Notes: a model not told the origin generated them from the letters alone. 64,000 nt of DNA from Labrys wisconsinensis (GCF_030814995.1 NZ_JAUSVX010000001.1:992001-1056000); one strand, 5' to 3'. Positions 25,079 through 34,384 are shown, numbered from the stretch's first letter. Program-made: numbers and translations.

Positions 25079-26124
25079 CCGAGATCCGCCTGCCCCACCC
25101 CGCCGATTTCGGGCCCCATCCCGCCGCCCCCCTGCCGGAGCTCCCCGGCCACACCTCGCGCGGGCGCCTGGAGCGGGTGCTGCGCCGCGGCGAATTCGCG
25201 GTGACGGCCGAGCTCAACCCGCCGGACAGCGCCGATCCCGAGGATGTCTACGACCGCGTCAGGCCGTTCGAGGGCTGGGTCGACGCGATCAACGCCACCG
25301 ACGGGTCGGGCGCGCATTGCCACATGTCCTCGGTGGCGATCTGCGCCCTGCTGACCCGCGTCGGCTATTCCCCTGTGTTCCAGATCTCCTGCCGCGACTA
25401 CAACCGCATCGCCATCCAGGGCAATGTGCTCGGCGCCGCCGCGCTCGGCGTGTGCAACGTGCTGTGCCTGTCGGGCGACGGCGTGCAGTGCGGCGACCAT
25501 CCGGAGGCCAAGCCGGTCTTCGACCTCGATTCGACGGCGCTGCTGCAGACCATCCGCACCATGCGCGACGAGAAGCGCTTCCTGTCGGGCCGCAAGATCA
25601 CCACGCCGCCGCCGATGTTCCTGGGCGCGGCGGCCAATCCCTTCGTGCCGCCGCACGAGTTCCGGCCGGTCAACCTCGCCAAGAAGATCGCCGCCGGGGC
25701 GCAGTTCATCCAGACGCAATATTGCTTCGACGTGCCGGTCCTCGAGCGCTTCATGGCGCGGGTCCGCGACATGGGGCTGCACGAGACATGCTTCATCCTG
25801 GTCGGAGTCGGCCCGCTCGCCTCCGCCCGGACGGCGAAATGGATGCGCGCCAACGTGCCGGGGGTGCACATCCCGGATGCCGTGGTCAAGCGCCTGGAAG
25901 GGGCGCAGGACCAGAAGGCCGAGGGCAAGCGGCTGTGCATCGACATCATCCAGCAGGTGCGCGAGATCAAGGGCGTCGCCGGCGTGCACGTCATGGCCTA
26001 CCGGCAGGAGGAATATGTCTCCGAGATCGTGCACGAATCCGGCGTCCTCGCCGGCCGTGCCCCCTGGCGGCGCGACATGGAGGCGAGCCCGGTGCCGCAC
26101 GAGGAGCTCGTCGGCGCGCCCTGA
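25075..26124 (+). CDS. Methylenetetrahydrofolate reductase-family protein (MetF-like)
   Basis: 349-residue TIM-barrel protein with MetF motifs: AELNPPDSADPEDVYDR at the first strand, NATDGSGAHCHMSS, NVLCLSGDGVQCGDHPEAKPV, AAANPFVPPHEF, AGAQFIQTQYCFD and VHVMAYRQEEYVSEIV. It should interconvert 5,10-methylene- and 5-methyl-tetrahydrofolate with FAD. It is translationally coupled to the Cys-rich gene, making a two-subunit MetVF-type enzyme rather than the usual single MetF for methionine synthesis. A link with C1 metabolism from the methylamine cluster at 50-61 kb is possible. Confidence 0.85.
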   Translation: MTEIRLPHPADFGPHPAAPLPELPGHTSRGRLERVLRRGEFAVTAELNPPDSADPEDVYDRVRPFEGWVDAINATDGSGAHCHMSSVAICALLTRVGYSPVFQISCRDYNRIAIQGNVLGAAALGVCNVLCLSGDGVQCGDHPEAKPVFDLDSTALLQTIRTMRDEKRFLSGRKITTPPPMFLGAAANPFVPPHEFRPVNLAKKIAAGAQFIQTQYCFDVPVLERFMARVRDMGLHETCFILVGVGPLASARTAKWMRANVPGVHIPDAVVKRLEGAQDQKAEGKRLCIDIIQQVREIKGVAGVHVMAYRQEEYVSEIVHESGVLAGRAPWRRDMEASPVPHEELVGAP

Positions 26125-26134
26125 GCGGGCGCCG

Positions 26135-27217
26135 CTAGCGGAGCGCCAGCGGATTGTCGGCCAGCGCCGCGAAATCCGGCGCGTCGAGACGCGGCTCGCC
26201 AAGGAGCGCCGCGAACAGCGCCTCGATGTCGGCGGGCGGGATGTCGCGCACGATGAACACCAGGCGGCTGGTGCGCTCCTCGCCGGGCCAGCGCTCGAGG
26301 CGGAGCGGCGGATGCAGCACGTGCTGGACGGCGTGCAGCACCACCGGGCGCTCCGGATCGTCGGCGAGCTTGACCAGGGCCTTGAAGCGCAGGAGATCCG
26401 GCCCGTGCCGGGCGGCGAGGAGCCCGAGGAAGGTCTCCAGCCGGCCCGGCGGCACCGCGGCGGCGCTGGCCAGGGAAAAGCTGCGGATGCGGTCGTCGTG
26501 GCGGTCGACGTCGTGTCCGTGGTGATGCGCGTCATGACGCCCTTCGTCATGGGCATGGTGGTCATGGGCGTGATCGTGACGATGCCCGTCTCCGCCCAGC
26601 CAGCGCGCGAGGTCGGCGCCGAGGCCGAGCACGTCGCCGGCCGCCGCCTCGCGCACGTCCAGGACCGGTGCCGCCGGATTGAGCCGGGCGAGCCGCCGGC
26701 GCAGCCGGTCGACTGTCCCTGCTTCGGCGAGGTCGGCCTTGGTCAGCACCAGCCGGTCGGCGACGGCGGCCTGCCGGACGCTCTCGGCATGGCCGTCGAG
26801 CGTCGCCTCGCCGTTGACCGCGTCGACCAGCGTCACCACCCCGTCGAGGGCGTAGCGGGCGGCGAGCCCGGGATGGACGGCGAGCGTCTGCAGGATCGGC
26901 GCGGGGTCGGCGAGGCCTGACGTCTCGATCACCACGCGGCGGAACGGCGGCAGCGTGCCGGCGTCGCGCCGGGCGCCGAGGTCTTCCAGCGTGTCGATCA
27001 GCTCGCCGCGGATGGTGCAGCACAGGCACCCCGCCGCGAGCAGCGCCACCCCCTCGCCCGCCGTCTCGACGAGGAGATGGTCGAGCCCGACGGCGCCGAA
27101 CTCGTTGATGACGACGGCGGTGTCCGCCAGGGCCGGGTCGGCCAGCAGGCGGTTGAGGAAGCTGGTCTTGCCGGCGCCGAGGAAGCCGGTGAGGACGGTG
27201 ACGGGAATGGCTGGCAT
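26135..27217 (-). CDS. CobW/COG0523 family GTPase (metal chaperone type)
   Basis: 360 residues. Walker A GFLGAGKT at residues 11-18, the metal-binding CxCC motif in GCLCCTIRGEL near 70, and NKxD replaced by TKAD. A His/Asp-rich stretch around residues 212-245 (with HDHAHDHHAHDEG) would bind Zn, Co or Ni before the C-terminal CobW domain. Such proteins insert or sort metals. It is convergent with the metF-like gene, with a gap of only 10 bases. The client protein is unknown, as no cobalamin genes or Zur-type box were recognised nearby. Confidence 0.9.
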   Translation of the reverse strand: MPAIPVTVLTGFLGAGKTSFLNRLLADPALADTAVVINEFGAVGLDHLLVETAGEGVALLAAGCLCCTIRGELIDTLEDLGARRDAGTLPPFRRVVIETSGLADPAPILQTLAVHPGLAARYALDGVVTLVDAVNGEATLDGHAESVRQAAVADRLVLTKADLAEAGTVDRLRRRLARLNPAAPVLDVREAAAGDVLGLGADLARWLGGDGHRHDHAHDHHAHDEGRHDAHHHGHDVDRHDDRIRSFSLASAAAVPPGRLETFLGLLAARHGPDLLRFKALVKLADDPERPVVLHAVQHVLHPPLRLERWPGEERTSRLVFIVRDIPPADIEALFAALLGEPRLDAPDFAALADNPLALR

Positions 27218-27374
27218 GCGCCTTCATACAGGCAGGCGCGGGCCGCGGCATAGCGATTTGGCGAATCCGCGCACGCGCCGGCCCGCGGAAAACGTCGTTA
27301 AGCGACTGTTCACCCTTCTGGCCGAGCATGCCTCGAAACGGGACAGCACAGGGCCTCCGGGCTCGTGACGAGGC

Positions 27375-28904
27375 ATGCATATGACCGCGACGATCCTGAT
27401 CGCCGACGACGATCCAGTCCAGCGCCGCCTGCTCGAAGCCACGCTGCGCCGCTTCGGCTACGAGGTCAGCCTGGTCGAGGGCGGCGAGGCCGCGCTCCGC
27501 GCGCTCGAATCGCATGACTTCGACGTGATGATTCTCGATCTCGTCATGCCCGACCTCGACGGCATGGGCGTGCTGGAGCGCATGCGCGACAAGGGCCTGG
27601 AGACGCCGGTCATCGTCCAGACCGCCCACGGCTCGATCGACGCGGTGATCTCGGCCATGCGCGCCGGCGCCGCCGATTTCGTGGTGAAGCCGGTGGGCGC
27701 CGAGCGCCTGCAGGTCTCGATCCGCAACGCCATGAAGAGCCGGGCGCTGGAGGGCGAGGTGCGCCTGCTCTCGCGCCGCGCCGCCGGCACGCTCGGCTTC
27801 CGCGACCTCGTCAGCCGCAGCCCGGAGATGGAGCGGGTGATCCGCCTCGGCGAGCGCGCCGCCGCCTCGGGCATCCCCGTGCTGATCGAGGGCGAATCGG
27901 GCGTCGGCAAGGAGGTCGTGGCGCGGGCGATCCAAGGCGCGAGCGAGCGCCGCGGCAAGGCCTTCATCGCGGTGAATTGCGGCGCTTTGCCGGCTAATCT
28001 CGCCGAATCGATCCTGTTCGGCCACGAGAAGGGCGCGTTCACCGGCGCGAGCGAGCGCCATGTCGGCAAGTTCGCCGAGGCCAATGGCGGCACGCTCTTC
28101 CTCGACGAGGTCGGCGAGCTCACCCCCGACATCCAGGTCAAGCTGCTGCGCGCCCTGCAGGAGGGCGAGGTCGACCCGGTCGGCGCCAAGCGGCCGGTGA
28201 AGATCGATTTCCGCCTGATCTCCGCCACCAACAAGAACCTGATCGAGCTGGTGAAGGAGGGCAAGTTCCGCGAGGACCTCTATTATCGGCTGCACGTCTT
28301 CCCGGTGATGCTGCCCCCGCTGCGGGCTCGCCGGGAGGACGTTCCCGACCTCGCCCGCCACTTCATGGCCCGCTTCGCCGCCGAGGAGGGCCGCAAGATC
28401 CGCTCGATCACCGCCGAGGCCCTGGCGCTGCTCGTCGCCTATGACTGGCCGGGCAATGTCCGCCAGCTGGAGAACACCCTGTTCCGCGCCGTGGTCCTGG
28501 CCGACGGCGACGAGCTCGGCGTCGCCGAGTTCCCGCAGATCGCCGCCCTGGTCGAGGGCTTCGACGTGCGCATCCCCGCCGCGCCGGTGCTGCCGCCCAA
28601 GCCCGTCCATGCCGGGCCGGCCATGATCACCGGCCAGCCCCTGCGCGAGGTGGTGACAGTGCGCGACCCCCACACGCTGCCTCTGCTCGACGGGCGCGGC
28701 GACGTGCGCAGCATGGAGGCGATCGAGACCGAGACGCTGAAATTCGCCATCCGGCACTATCGCGGCCAGATGACGGAGGTCGCCCGCAAGCTCGGCATCG
28801 GCCGCTCGACGCTCTATCGCAAGCTTAAGGAGCTCGGCCTCGAGGCCAGCGTGCCGCAGGGCTGTGGTCTGGAGGACACGAGCGCTGGCGAAGCCGCGGC
28901 GTGA
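27375..28904 (+). CDS. Sigma-54-dependent response regulator (NtrC family)
   Basis: 509 residues. Receiver domain (residues 6-125) with DDD at 11-13 and phospho-acceptor Asp55 in LDLVMPD; AAA+ domain with Walker A GESGVGKE at 173 and the sigma-54 contact loop GAFTGA at 220-225; a Fis-type helix-turn-helix at the C-terminus (EVARKLGIGRSTLYRKLKELGLE). It activates sigma-54 promoters when phosphorylated. No partner kinase is nearby. A regulator of this kind commonly precedes the L,D-transpeptidase gene in Rhizobiales, suggesting a role in envelope control. Confidence 0.94.
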   Translation: MHMTATILIADDDPVQRRLLEATLRRFGYEVSLVEGGEAALRALESHDFDVMILDLVMPDLDGMGVLERMRDKGLETPVIVQTAHGSIDAVISAMRAGAADFVVKPVGAERLQVSIRNAMKSRALEGEVRLLSRRAAGTLGFRDLVSRSPEMERVIRLGERAAASGIPVLIEGESGVGKEVVARAIQGASERRGKAFIAVNCGALPANLAESILFGHEKGAFTGASERHVGKFAEANGGTLFLDEVGELTPDIQVKLLRALQEGEVDPVGAKRPVKIDFRLISATNKNLIELVKEGKFREDLYYRLHVFPVMLPPLRARREDVPDLARHFMARFAAEEGRKIRSITAEALALLVAYDWPGNVRQLENTLFRAVVLADGDELGVAEFPQIAALVEGFDVRIPAAPVLPPKPVHAGPAMITGQPLREVVTVRDPHTLPLLDGRGDVRSMEAIETETLKFAIRHYRGQMTEVARKLGIGRSTLYRKLKELGLEASVPQGCGLEDTSAGEAAA

Positions 28905-29015
28905 TCGTTCGCACACCACAATTTGAGTTGAAGGTGCGATAAGCTTTCCGCACTGAATCCGCTGACGAAAATGTGACGCGGCGTCAAAGCGCTACGTCGA
29001 TTTCCGGGGACCGAT

Positions 29016-31031
29016 ATGCGCTGCCGCGACCTGTTGTTGTGTTCCGTCGCCTTTGGCCTGGCGCTCGGGCTGGCCACCGCCTCCGCCGAGGAGAGCCGGC
29101 CCGCCGCCGCTTTCGCCGTGCCGCCCCTCAGCGCCGCCGAGAGCGCGGCGGCCTTCGCCCCCGTGACCGCGCCGCCGCCGGCCACCGCGGCGGCAAGCCC
29201 CGCGCCGGCCGCCCCCCTCGCCGCCGCGCCCGTCCGCGACGTCGCGGCGACGGCGACGGCGCAGCCCCAGCCGGCTGCCGAGCCGCCCAAAGACGCGCCC
29301 CGGGATGCAGCCCGGGCGGCGCCCTTCGACGCCGCCGAGATCGCGGCGGCCAAGGCCAGGATCGACGCCCGCGTCGCCGCCGCCGAGGCGAAGGCCGGCC
29401 AGCCCGACGAGCCGGCGGCCGCGCCCCCCGCGCCGCTCCTGTCCGCGCCCCTGGCGCCGCCGCCGGAGAGCGCCGTGCCGGCGACGCCGCCCGAAAGCGC
29501 CGCACCGGCGACGCCGCCTGCTCCCGCCGCCCCGGCGGCGGCCGCGCCCGCCGCGGATGCGGTGCGTGCCGCCCTCGCCGCCCGGCTGGCGGCGCCCCTC
29601 GCCAAGCCCGACGCCGCGCGCGCCGGCATCGCCCGATTCTACGCCCTGCGCGACGACCATCCCGTCTGGATCGACGGCGGCGTGCTCACGCAGGCCGGCC
29701 GCGCCCTGGTCGACCGTCTCGGCCGGGCCGATGCGGACGGCCTCGACGCCAGGGCCTATGCCGTCTCCGGCCTCGCCGCGCTCGGCACGGGCGGCGCCAC
29801 GCCCGAGGCGGCGGCCGATGCCGAGCTCGGGCTCGCCGCCGCCCTGGTCGCCTATGCCCGCGACGCGGCGAGCGGACGCGTCGACCCGAAGCTGGTCGGC
29901 CGCGACATCGTCGCCGACGACCATGCGCCGGATCCGATGCAGGTGCTGGTCTCGCTCGCCATCGCCGCCGATCCCGCGACGGTGCTCGACGGCTACAACC
30001 CGACCCAGCCGCAATTCCTGGCGCTGAAGCGCAAGCTGGCGGAGCTGCGCGCCGCCGATGCGGCGCTGGCCCAGGCCCAGCCGCCCCGGGTGCCCCCGGG
30101 CCCGACGCTGAAGGTCGGCATGGTCGATGCCCGCGTCGCCGTGCTGCGCAACCGGCTCGGCGTGGCCATGAACGACGGCGACGTCGACAGCGACGTCTAT
30201 GACGAGGTGCTGGCCGACGCGGTGCGCGCCTTCCAGCGTGAGCGCCGCCTCAAGGCGACCGGCGTCCTCAGCCCGCAGACGCTCGCCGCCCTCAACGGCC
30301 AGGTCCGCGCCCCAGCGGTCAGCCCGGAAAACGACATCATCGCCAACATGGAGCGCTGGCGCTGGCTGCCGCGCGACCTCGGCGCCTCGAACGTCCTGGT
30401 CAACGTGCCGGAATACCGGGTGCGCGTCACCATGGACGGCACGGTGGTCAACGAGAGCAAGGTCGTCGTCGGCAAGCCTGATACGCCGACCCCGATCTTC
30501 TCCGACACCATGCAGTTCGTGGTGATGAACCCGTCCTGGAACGTGCCGCAGTCGATCATCAAGAACGAATACCTGCCCAAGCTCGCCACCGATCCCAACT
30601 ACCTCATCCGGCAGGGCTTCGTCGTCACCTACCGCAACAACCAGATGATCGTGCGCCAGCCCCCGGGCGAGCGCAACGCGCTCGGCCATATCAAGTTCAT
30701 GTTCCCGAACCGCTTTTCGGTCTATCTGCACGACACGTCCTCGCGCAGCCTGTTCGCCAGCGACAAGCGCGCCTTCAGCCATGGCTGCGTCCGCGTCGAC
30801 CAGCCCTACAAGTTCGCCGAGGTGGTGATGGGGGCCGAGAACGGCTGGACCGAGCAGCGGGTCAAGAAGATGGTCGGCGGGCGCGAGCAGCGCATCGACC
30901 TGAAGCGGCAGCTGCCGGTGCATATTGCCTACTTCACCGCTTTCGTGGATGATGACGGCGAACTGAAGCGGCTCGACGACATCTACGGCTACAACAGGCG
31001 CGTGCTCGCGGCTCTGGGGCTGATGAGGTGA
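29016..31031 (+). CDS. L,D-transpeptidase with peptidoglycan-binding domain (YcbB/LdtD-like)
   Basis: 671 residues. A signal peptide ends near residue 25; an Ala/Pro-rich spacer of about 160 residues follows. Then come the LDT scaffold domain, a PG_binding_1 domain (VYDEVLADAVRAFQRERRLKATGVLSPQTLAALNG) and a YkuD catalytic domain with SHGCVR; His589 and Cys591 are the catalytic pair. It makes 3-3 cross-links in periplasmic peptidoglycan. The 111-base gap to the regulator gene holds a GTGCG/CGCAC inverted repeat. Confidence 0.92.
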   Translation: MRCRDLLLCSVAFGLALGLATASAEESRPAAAFAVPPLSAAESAAAFAPVTAPPPATAAASPAPAAPLAAAPVRDVAATATAQPQPAAEPPKDAPRDAARAAPFDAAEIAAAKARIDARVAAAEAKAGQPDEPAAAPPAPLLSAPLAPPPESAVPATPPESAAPATPPAPAAPAAAAPAADAVRAALAARLAAPLAKPDAARAGIARFYALRDDHPVWIDGGVLTQAGRALVDRLGRADADGLDARAYAVSGLAALGTGGATPEAAADAELGLAAALVAYARDAASGRVDPKLVGRDIVADDHAPDPMQVLVSLAIAADPATVLDGYNPTQPQFLALKRKLAELRAADAALAQAQPPRVPPGPTLKVGMVDARVAVLRNRLGVAMNDGDVDSDVYDEVLADAVRAFQRERRLKATGVLSPQTLAALNGQVRAPAVSPENDIIANMERWRWLPRDLGASNVLVNVPEYRVRVTMDGTVVNESKVVVGKPDTPTPIFSDTMQFVVMNPSWNVPQSIIKNEYLPKLATDPNYLIRQGFVVTYRNNQMIVRQPPGERNALGHIKFMFPNRFSVYLHDTSSRSLFASDKRAFSHGCVRVDQPYKFAEVVMGAENGWTEQRVKKMVGGREQRIDLKRQLPVHIAYFTAFVDDDGELKRLDDIYGYNRRVLAALGLMR

Positions 31032-31172
31032 AATAAGGCGGAGCCGTTCGTCTTTTTGCCATCTTTGCGCGCCAGAAAACGCACAAAGGCTGCCGGAACG
31101 CCGCGTATCGCCTGGCTTCCGAGACGGCCGATCGCAAGCACGGCGTGGGATAGTTGGGGGTCGGATGGTCGG

Positions 31173-31189
31173 TCAACGGTGCCTTAACC
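31173..31189. promoter_or_regulatory. CtrA-like site upstream of the DUF882 gene
   Basis: TCAA-CGGTGCC-TTAACC, one mismatch from TTAA-N7-TTAACC, 83 bases before the gene start. It shares 14 exact bases, spacer included, with the site at 17277-17292. The surrounding 240-base intergenic region (31032-31271) has no other recognisable element. Confidence 0.4.
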
Positions 31190-31271
31190 TATCTCGGCAA
31201 GACTCTGTCAACGATGACGGCCTTTCGGGCGCAGCAATGCGTCGAATGCCGTCTCAGACACGCCGAGAGCC

Positions 31272-32894
31272 GTGACCGTGCCGAGCCCCCTCTACCCCCT
31301 TTCGCGAAGCGGCGTGCGCAAAGCGCTTCGCATCGCCTTCACCCTGGCGGCGTCCATTCTGACGCTGGGCGTGCTCGTCCGCCCGACCGAAGATGCCGTG
31401 GCCAACGGCGACACCCGCTCGATCAGCCTGGTGCACATGCACACGGGCGAGACCCTCGACGTCGTCTACAAGCGCAACGGCGTCTATGACGCCGACGCGC
31501 TGAAGAAGCTCAACTGGTTCCTGCGCGACTGGCGCCGCGAGGAGCCGACCCGCATGGATCCGCGCCTGTTCGACATCGTCTGGATGTCCTACCGCGCCGT
31601 CGGCGCCACCCAGCCGATCCATGTCGTCTGCGGCTACCGCGCCCCCGAGACCAACGCCATGCTGCGCCGGCGCTCGCGCGGCGTCGCCAAGTTCAGCCAG
31701 CACACGCTCGGCAAGGCGATGGACTTCTACATTCCCGGCGTGCGCCTGTCGGACCTGCGCGCCGCCGGCCTCAAGCTGCAGCGCGGCGGCGTCGGCTTCT
31801 ATCCGACCTCCGGCTCGCCCTTCATCCACATGGACGCCGGCAGCGTGCGCATGTGGCCGAAGATGACCCGCGCCCAGCTCGCCAGCATCTTCCCCGACGG
31901 CAAGACCGTCCATATTCCTGCCGACGGCCGGCCCATGCCGGGCTACCAGGCGGCCTATGCCGAACTGCAGCGCAACGGCGGCTCGGTGGGCGGCTTCGTC
32001 GGCGGCGACGAGGACGATGGCGGCGGGCCCTCCTTCTTCGCCCGCCTGTTCGGCGGCGGCGGTTCGACGGAAACCGCCGCGCGCGACACGCAGCGCCCGC
32101 AGGCGGTGGTCATGGCCGGCAAGACCGGCACGGTCATCGCACCGGCGCCGATGCCGGCCGCAACCCGCGTCCCAGCGCCCGCGCCGACACCCGCTGCGCC
32201 CGAGCCCGCGCCGGTGGTGGTGGCGAAGCTCGAGCGCACCGTGCCGATTCCGTTGCCCGAGCCCCGTCCGGCCGAGCTCGCCGGGCCGCAGCTCGCCTGG
32301 CAGGCGGGTCCGGACGGCCAGCCGGCGACCGCCGTGGTCGCGGCCGCCAGCATCCCGCTGCCGCCCGCCCGGCCGGGTCTCGACCGGGCCGCGGACGCGC
32401 CGCCGGTGCAGCTCGCCGCTCTCGATCAGACGCAGGACGCTTCGCCGGAGCTGCGCCCCGGCGCGCCGGTCATGGCCGACGCCTCGCGCAGCATCGACCT
32501 CCTCCTGCGCCGCGACACGCCGCTGCCGCCGAGCCGCGCCCTCGGCTTCGCCGATGCCGGCGCCGGGCTGATCGCCAAGCCGCGCAGCGAACGGCCGCCG
32601 CTGATCGCCACCCGCTTCGAGAAGCTCAACTTCGTCTCCGTCACCGCGCCCGTCGCGACAGCCCGCAACAAGGCGCAGGCCGGGCTGGTGCGTCCGGACC
32701 TCAAGAGCGTCGGCTCGCTCATCCCGGCGCCGTCCAAGGTGGTGGTGATGCGCTTCGGCGTCGCCGCCTACCAGGACCTGCGGGCGGAGAAGTTCACCGG
32801 CACCGCGATCAAGCCGCTGCGCACCGCCAGCTTCGCCCTGGCGCCCGACATCATCACCGGCAGCGTCGCCAAGCCCGACCCCGGCCTGAACTGA
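31272..32894 (+). CDS. DUF882 / YcbK-like peptidase M15 family protein
   Basis: 540 residues. An N-terminal hydrophobic segment (ALRIAFTLAASILTLGVLV) acts as a signal or anchor. The DUF882 domain (about 45-215) keeps the M15 zinc site: H and D in SQHTLGKAMDFYIPG and the later HMDAG, plus CGYRAPETNAML. It should be a murein endopeptidase or L,D-carboxypeptidase in the periplasm. Residues 230-540 are Pro/Ala-rich and disordered. The start is a GTG; a second GTG two codons on is the alternative. It follows the transpeptidase gene. Confidence 0.88.
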   Translation: MTVPSPLYPLSRSGVRKALRIAFTLAASILTLGVLVRPTEDAVANGDTRSISLVHMHTGETLDVVYKRNGVYDADALKKLNWFLRDWRREEPTRMDPRLFDIVWMSYRAVGATQPIHVVCGYRAPETNAMLRRRSRGVAKFSQHTLGKAMDFYIPGVRLSDLRAAGLKLQRGGVGFYPTSGSPFIHMDAGSVRMWPKMTRAQLASIFPDGKTVHIPADGRPMPGYQAAYAELQRNGGSVGGFVGGDEDDGGGPSFFARLFGGGGSTETAARDTQRPQAVVMAGKTGTVIAPAPMPAATRVPAPAPTPAAPEPAPVVVAKLERTVPIPLPEPRPAELAGPQLAWQAGPDGQPATAVVAAASIPLPPARPGLDRAADAPPVQLAALDQTQDASPELRPGAPVMADASRSIDLLLRRDTPLPPSRALGFADAGAGLIAKPRSERPPLIATRFEKLNFVSVTAPVATARNKAQAGLVRPDLKSVGSLIPAPSKVVVMRFGVAAYQDLRAEKFTGTAIKPLRTASFALAPDIITGSVAKPDPGLN

Positions 32895-32897
32895 CCG

Positions 32898-33176
32898 TCA
32901 CCAGGCCGTCGGCTCGCCCGGCGCCGCCGCTTCGATGGCGAGGGCATGAACGCCGGCGGCGAACGCCTCGCGCAGCGCCTCGTTCACCAGCCGGTGGCGC
33001 TCGACCCGGCTGCGTCCGCCGAAAGCCGCCGAGACGACGCGCACGCGAAAATGGCTCTCCCCGCCCGGCCGATACCCGGCATGGCCGGCATGGGCGGCCG
33101 ACTCGTCGAAGACGAGCAGGCGTTCGGGCTGGAGCGCCGCGGTCAGGCGTGCTTCGATCAGGGAACGCATCGACAT
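32898..33176 (-). CDS. BolA family protein
   Basis: 92 residues with the BolA pattern: SMRSLIEARLTAALQPERLLVFDES, then ESHFRVRVVSAAFGGRSRVERHRLVNEAL and an AGVHALAIEA end. The HRxxxxAL region and the C-terminal His are the ones that share iron-sulfur clusters with monothiol glutaredoxins. The ATG at 33176 has GGAGGA five bases upstream. Convergent with the DUF882 gene, 3 bases apart. Confidence 0.93.
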   Translation of the reverse strand: MSMRSLIEARLTAALQPERLLVFDESAAHAGHAGYRPGGESHFRVRVVSAAFGGRSRVERHRLVNEALREAFAAGVHALAIEAAAPGEPTAW

Positions 33177-33274
33177 CGGATCCTCCGGCAAGGGGCACGG
33201 CCGCTTAGGCCCTTTGGCGCCGCGCGGTCAAGATCGGCCGGGAGCGGTTGACATCGCCCCGCGGCACGGCAGCT

Positions 33275-34384
33275 ATGATCCGACAGCTCAACGAGACCCG
33301 CCCCTTGCCGACCCAAACCGTTCCGATGCCCCGCCGCCGCTCCAACCTGCGCATCTTCATGCCGACGCTGGCGGTGCTCGTCCTCGCCATCGCCTGGTCC
33401 GGCTTCTGGTGGTTCGCCGCCGGCCAGACCGACCGGGCCCTCGCCGAGTTCATCGCGCGCGAAGCCGAGAAGGGCCGCGTCATCACCTGCGCCAGCCAGA
33501 GCACCGGCGGCTTCCCCTTCCGGCTCGAGATCCGCTGCCAGGATCCGCGGGTGGACGTGACGCGGGACGACGGCTCCTTCAGCCTCACCGCCAGGAGCCT
33601 CGTCGCCGTGGCCCAGGCCTACCAGCCCTCGCGCCTGGTCGCCGAGGTCGAGGGGCCGCTGGTGTTCACGCCGCGCGACCGGCCGGTCTCGGTCGAGACG
33701 ACCTGGAAGAGCGCCGAGGCGAGCCTGGTGCTCGGCCTCGCCGGGCCGCAGCGCGTCTCCGCGGTGATCGAGGGCGCCGACGTCACCGCCGTCGAGGGCG
33801 ACCAGCGCCGTCCGCTGCTCGGCCGGGCTCGCATCGAGGCCCATGCCCGCCTGGCCGAAGGCGCCGACGCCGCGCCGGGCAATTACGACCTCGTCACCCT
33901 GGTCGATGCCGGCAGCGTCCCCGACCTCGACGCCGCCATGGGCGGCGATGCCGCGCCGGTGCGAATCGAGTTCCAGGGGCTGGTGACGCGGCTGCTCGAT
34001 CTTTCGCCGAAGTCGCTGCGCCAGCGGCTGCGCGATTGGCAGCAGGCGGGCGGCACGTTGCGCGTGGTGCTGGCGCGCATCGATCGCGGCCCGTCGACGG
34101 CCAAGGCGGTCGGCGACCTCGCCCTCGACGCCGAGGGCCGGCCGACGGGCGCGCTCACCGTGACGCTGTCGGGCGTCGGCGAGCTCAGCGCCGCGCTGAA
34201 GCATTCCAACCTGGTGCCGGGCAACATCGCCAACCTGCTCGGCGTCGGCCTGGCCCTGCTCGGCAAGCCCACCAACATCGACGGCAAGCCGGCCGTGGAG
34301 GTGCCACTCAACCTGCGCGACGGCCGCGCCGCGGTCGGGGCCTTTCCCGCCGGCAAGCTGCCCAGCCTGTTTGGCACGCCCTGA
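33275..34384 (+). CDS. DUF2125 domain protein, membrane-anchored
   Basis: 369 residues. One N-terminal transmembrane segment (FMPTLAVLVLAIAWSGFWWFAA) is followed by a large periplasmic DUF2125 domain, an alphaproteobacterial family of unknown function. GC at third codon positions stays high from the ATG at 33275, which supports this start. However, a TTGACA at 33248 with AGCTAT 17 bases on could be a promoter, and that would favour the ATG at 33326 instead. Confidence 0.85.
   Translation: MIRQLNETRPLPTQTVPMPRRRSNLRIFMPTLAVLVLAIAWSGFWWFAAGQTDRALAEFIAREAEKGRVITCASQSTGGFPFRLEIRCQDPRVDVTRDDGSFSLTARSLVAVAQAYQPSRLVAEVEGPLVFTPRDRPVSVETTWKSAEASLVLGLAGPQRVSAVIEGADVTAVEGDQRRPLLGRARIEAHARLAEGADAAPGNYDLVTLVDAGSVPDLDAAMGGDAAPVRIEFQGLVTRLLDLSPKSLRQRLRDWQQAGGTLRVVLARIDRGPSTAKAVGDLALDAEGRPTGALTVTLSGVGELSAALKHSNLVPGNIANLLGVGLALLGKPTNIDGKPAVEVPLNLRDGRAAVGAFPAGKLPSLFGTP

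Noticed and set aside
29128-29505. Repetitive-looking sequence that could suggest an array
   Set aside because: It is the Ala/Pro-rich spacer of the L,D-transpeptidase; there are no equal-length repeats and spacers, so no CRISPR.
33248-33276. TTGACA-17-AGCTAT as a firm promoter of the DUF2125 gene
   Set aside because: It would place transcription start inside the chosen coding start, and codon bias favours that start. Kept only as a note.
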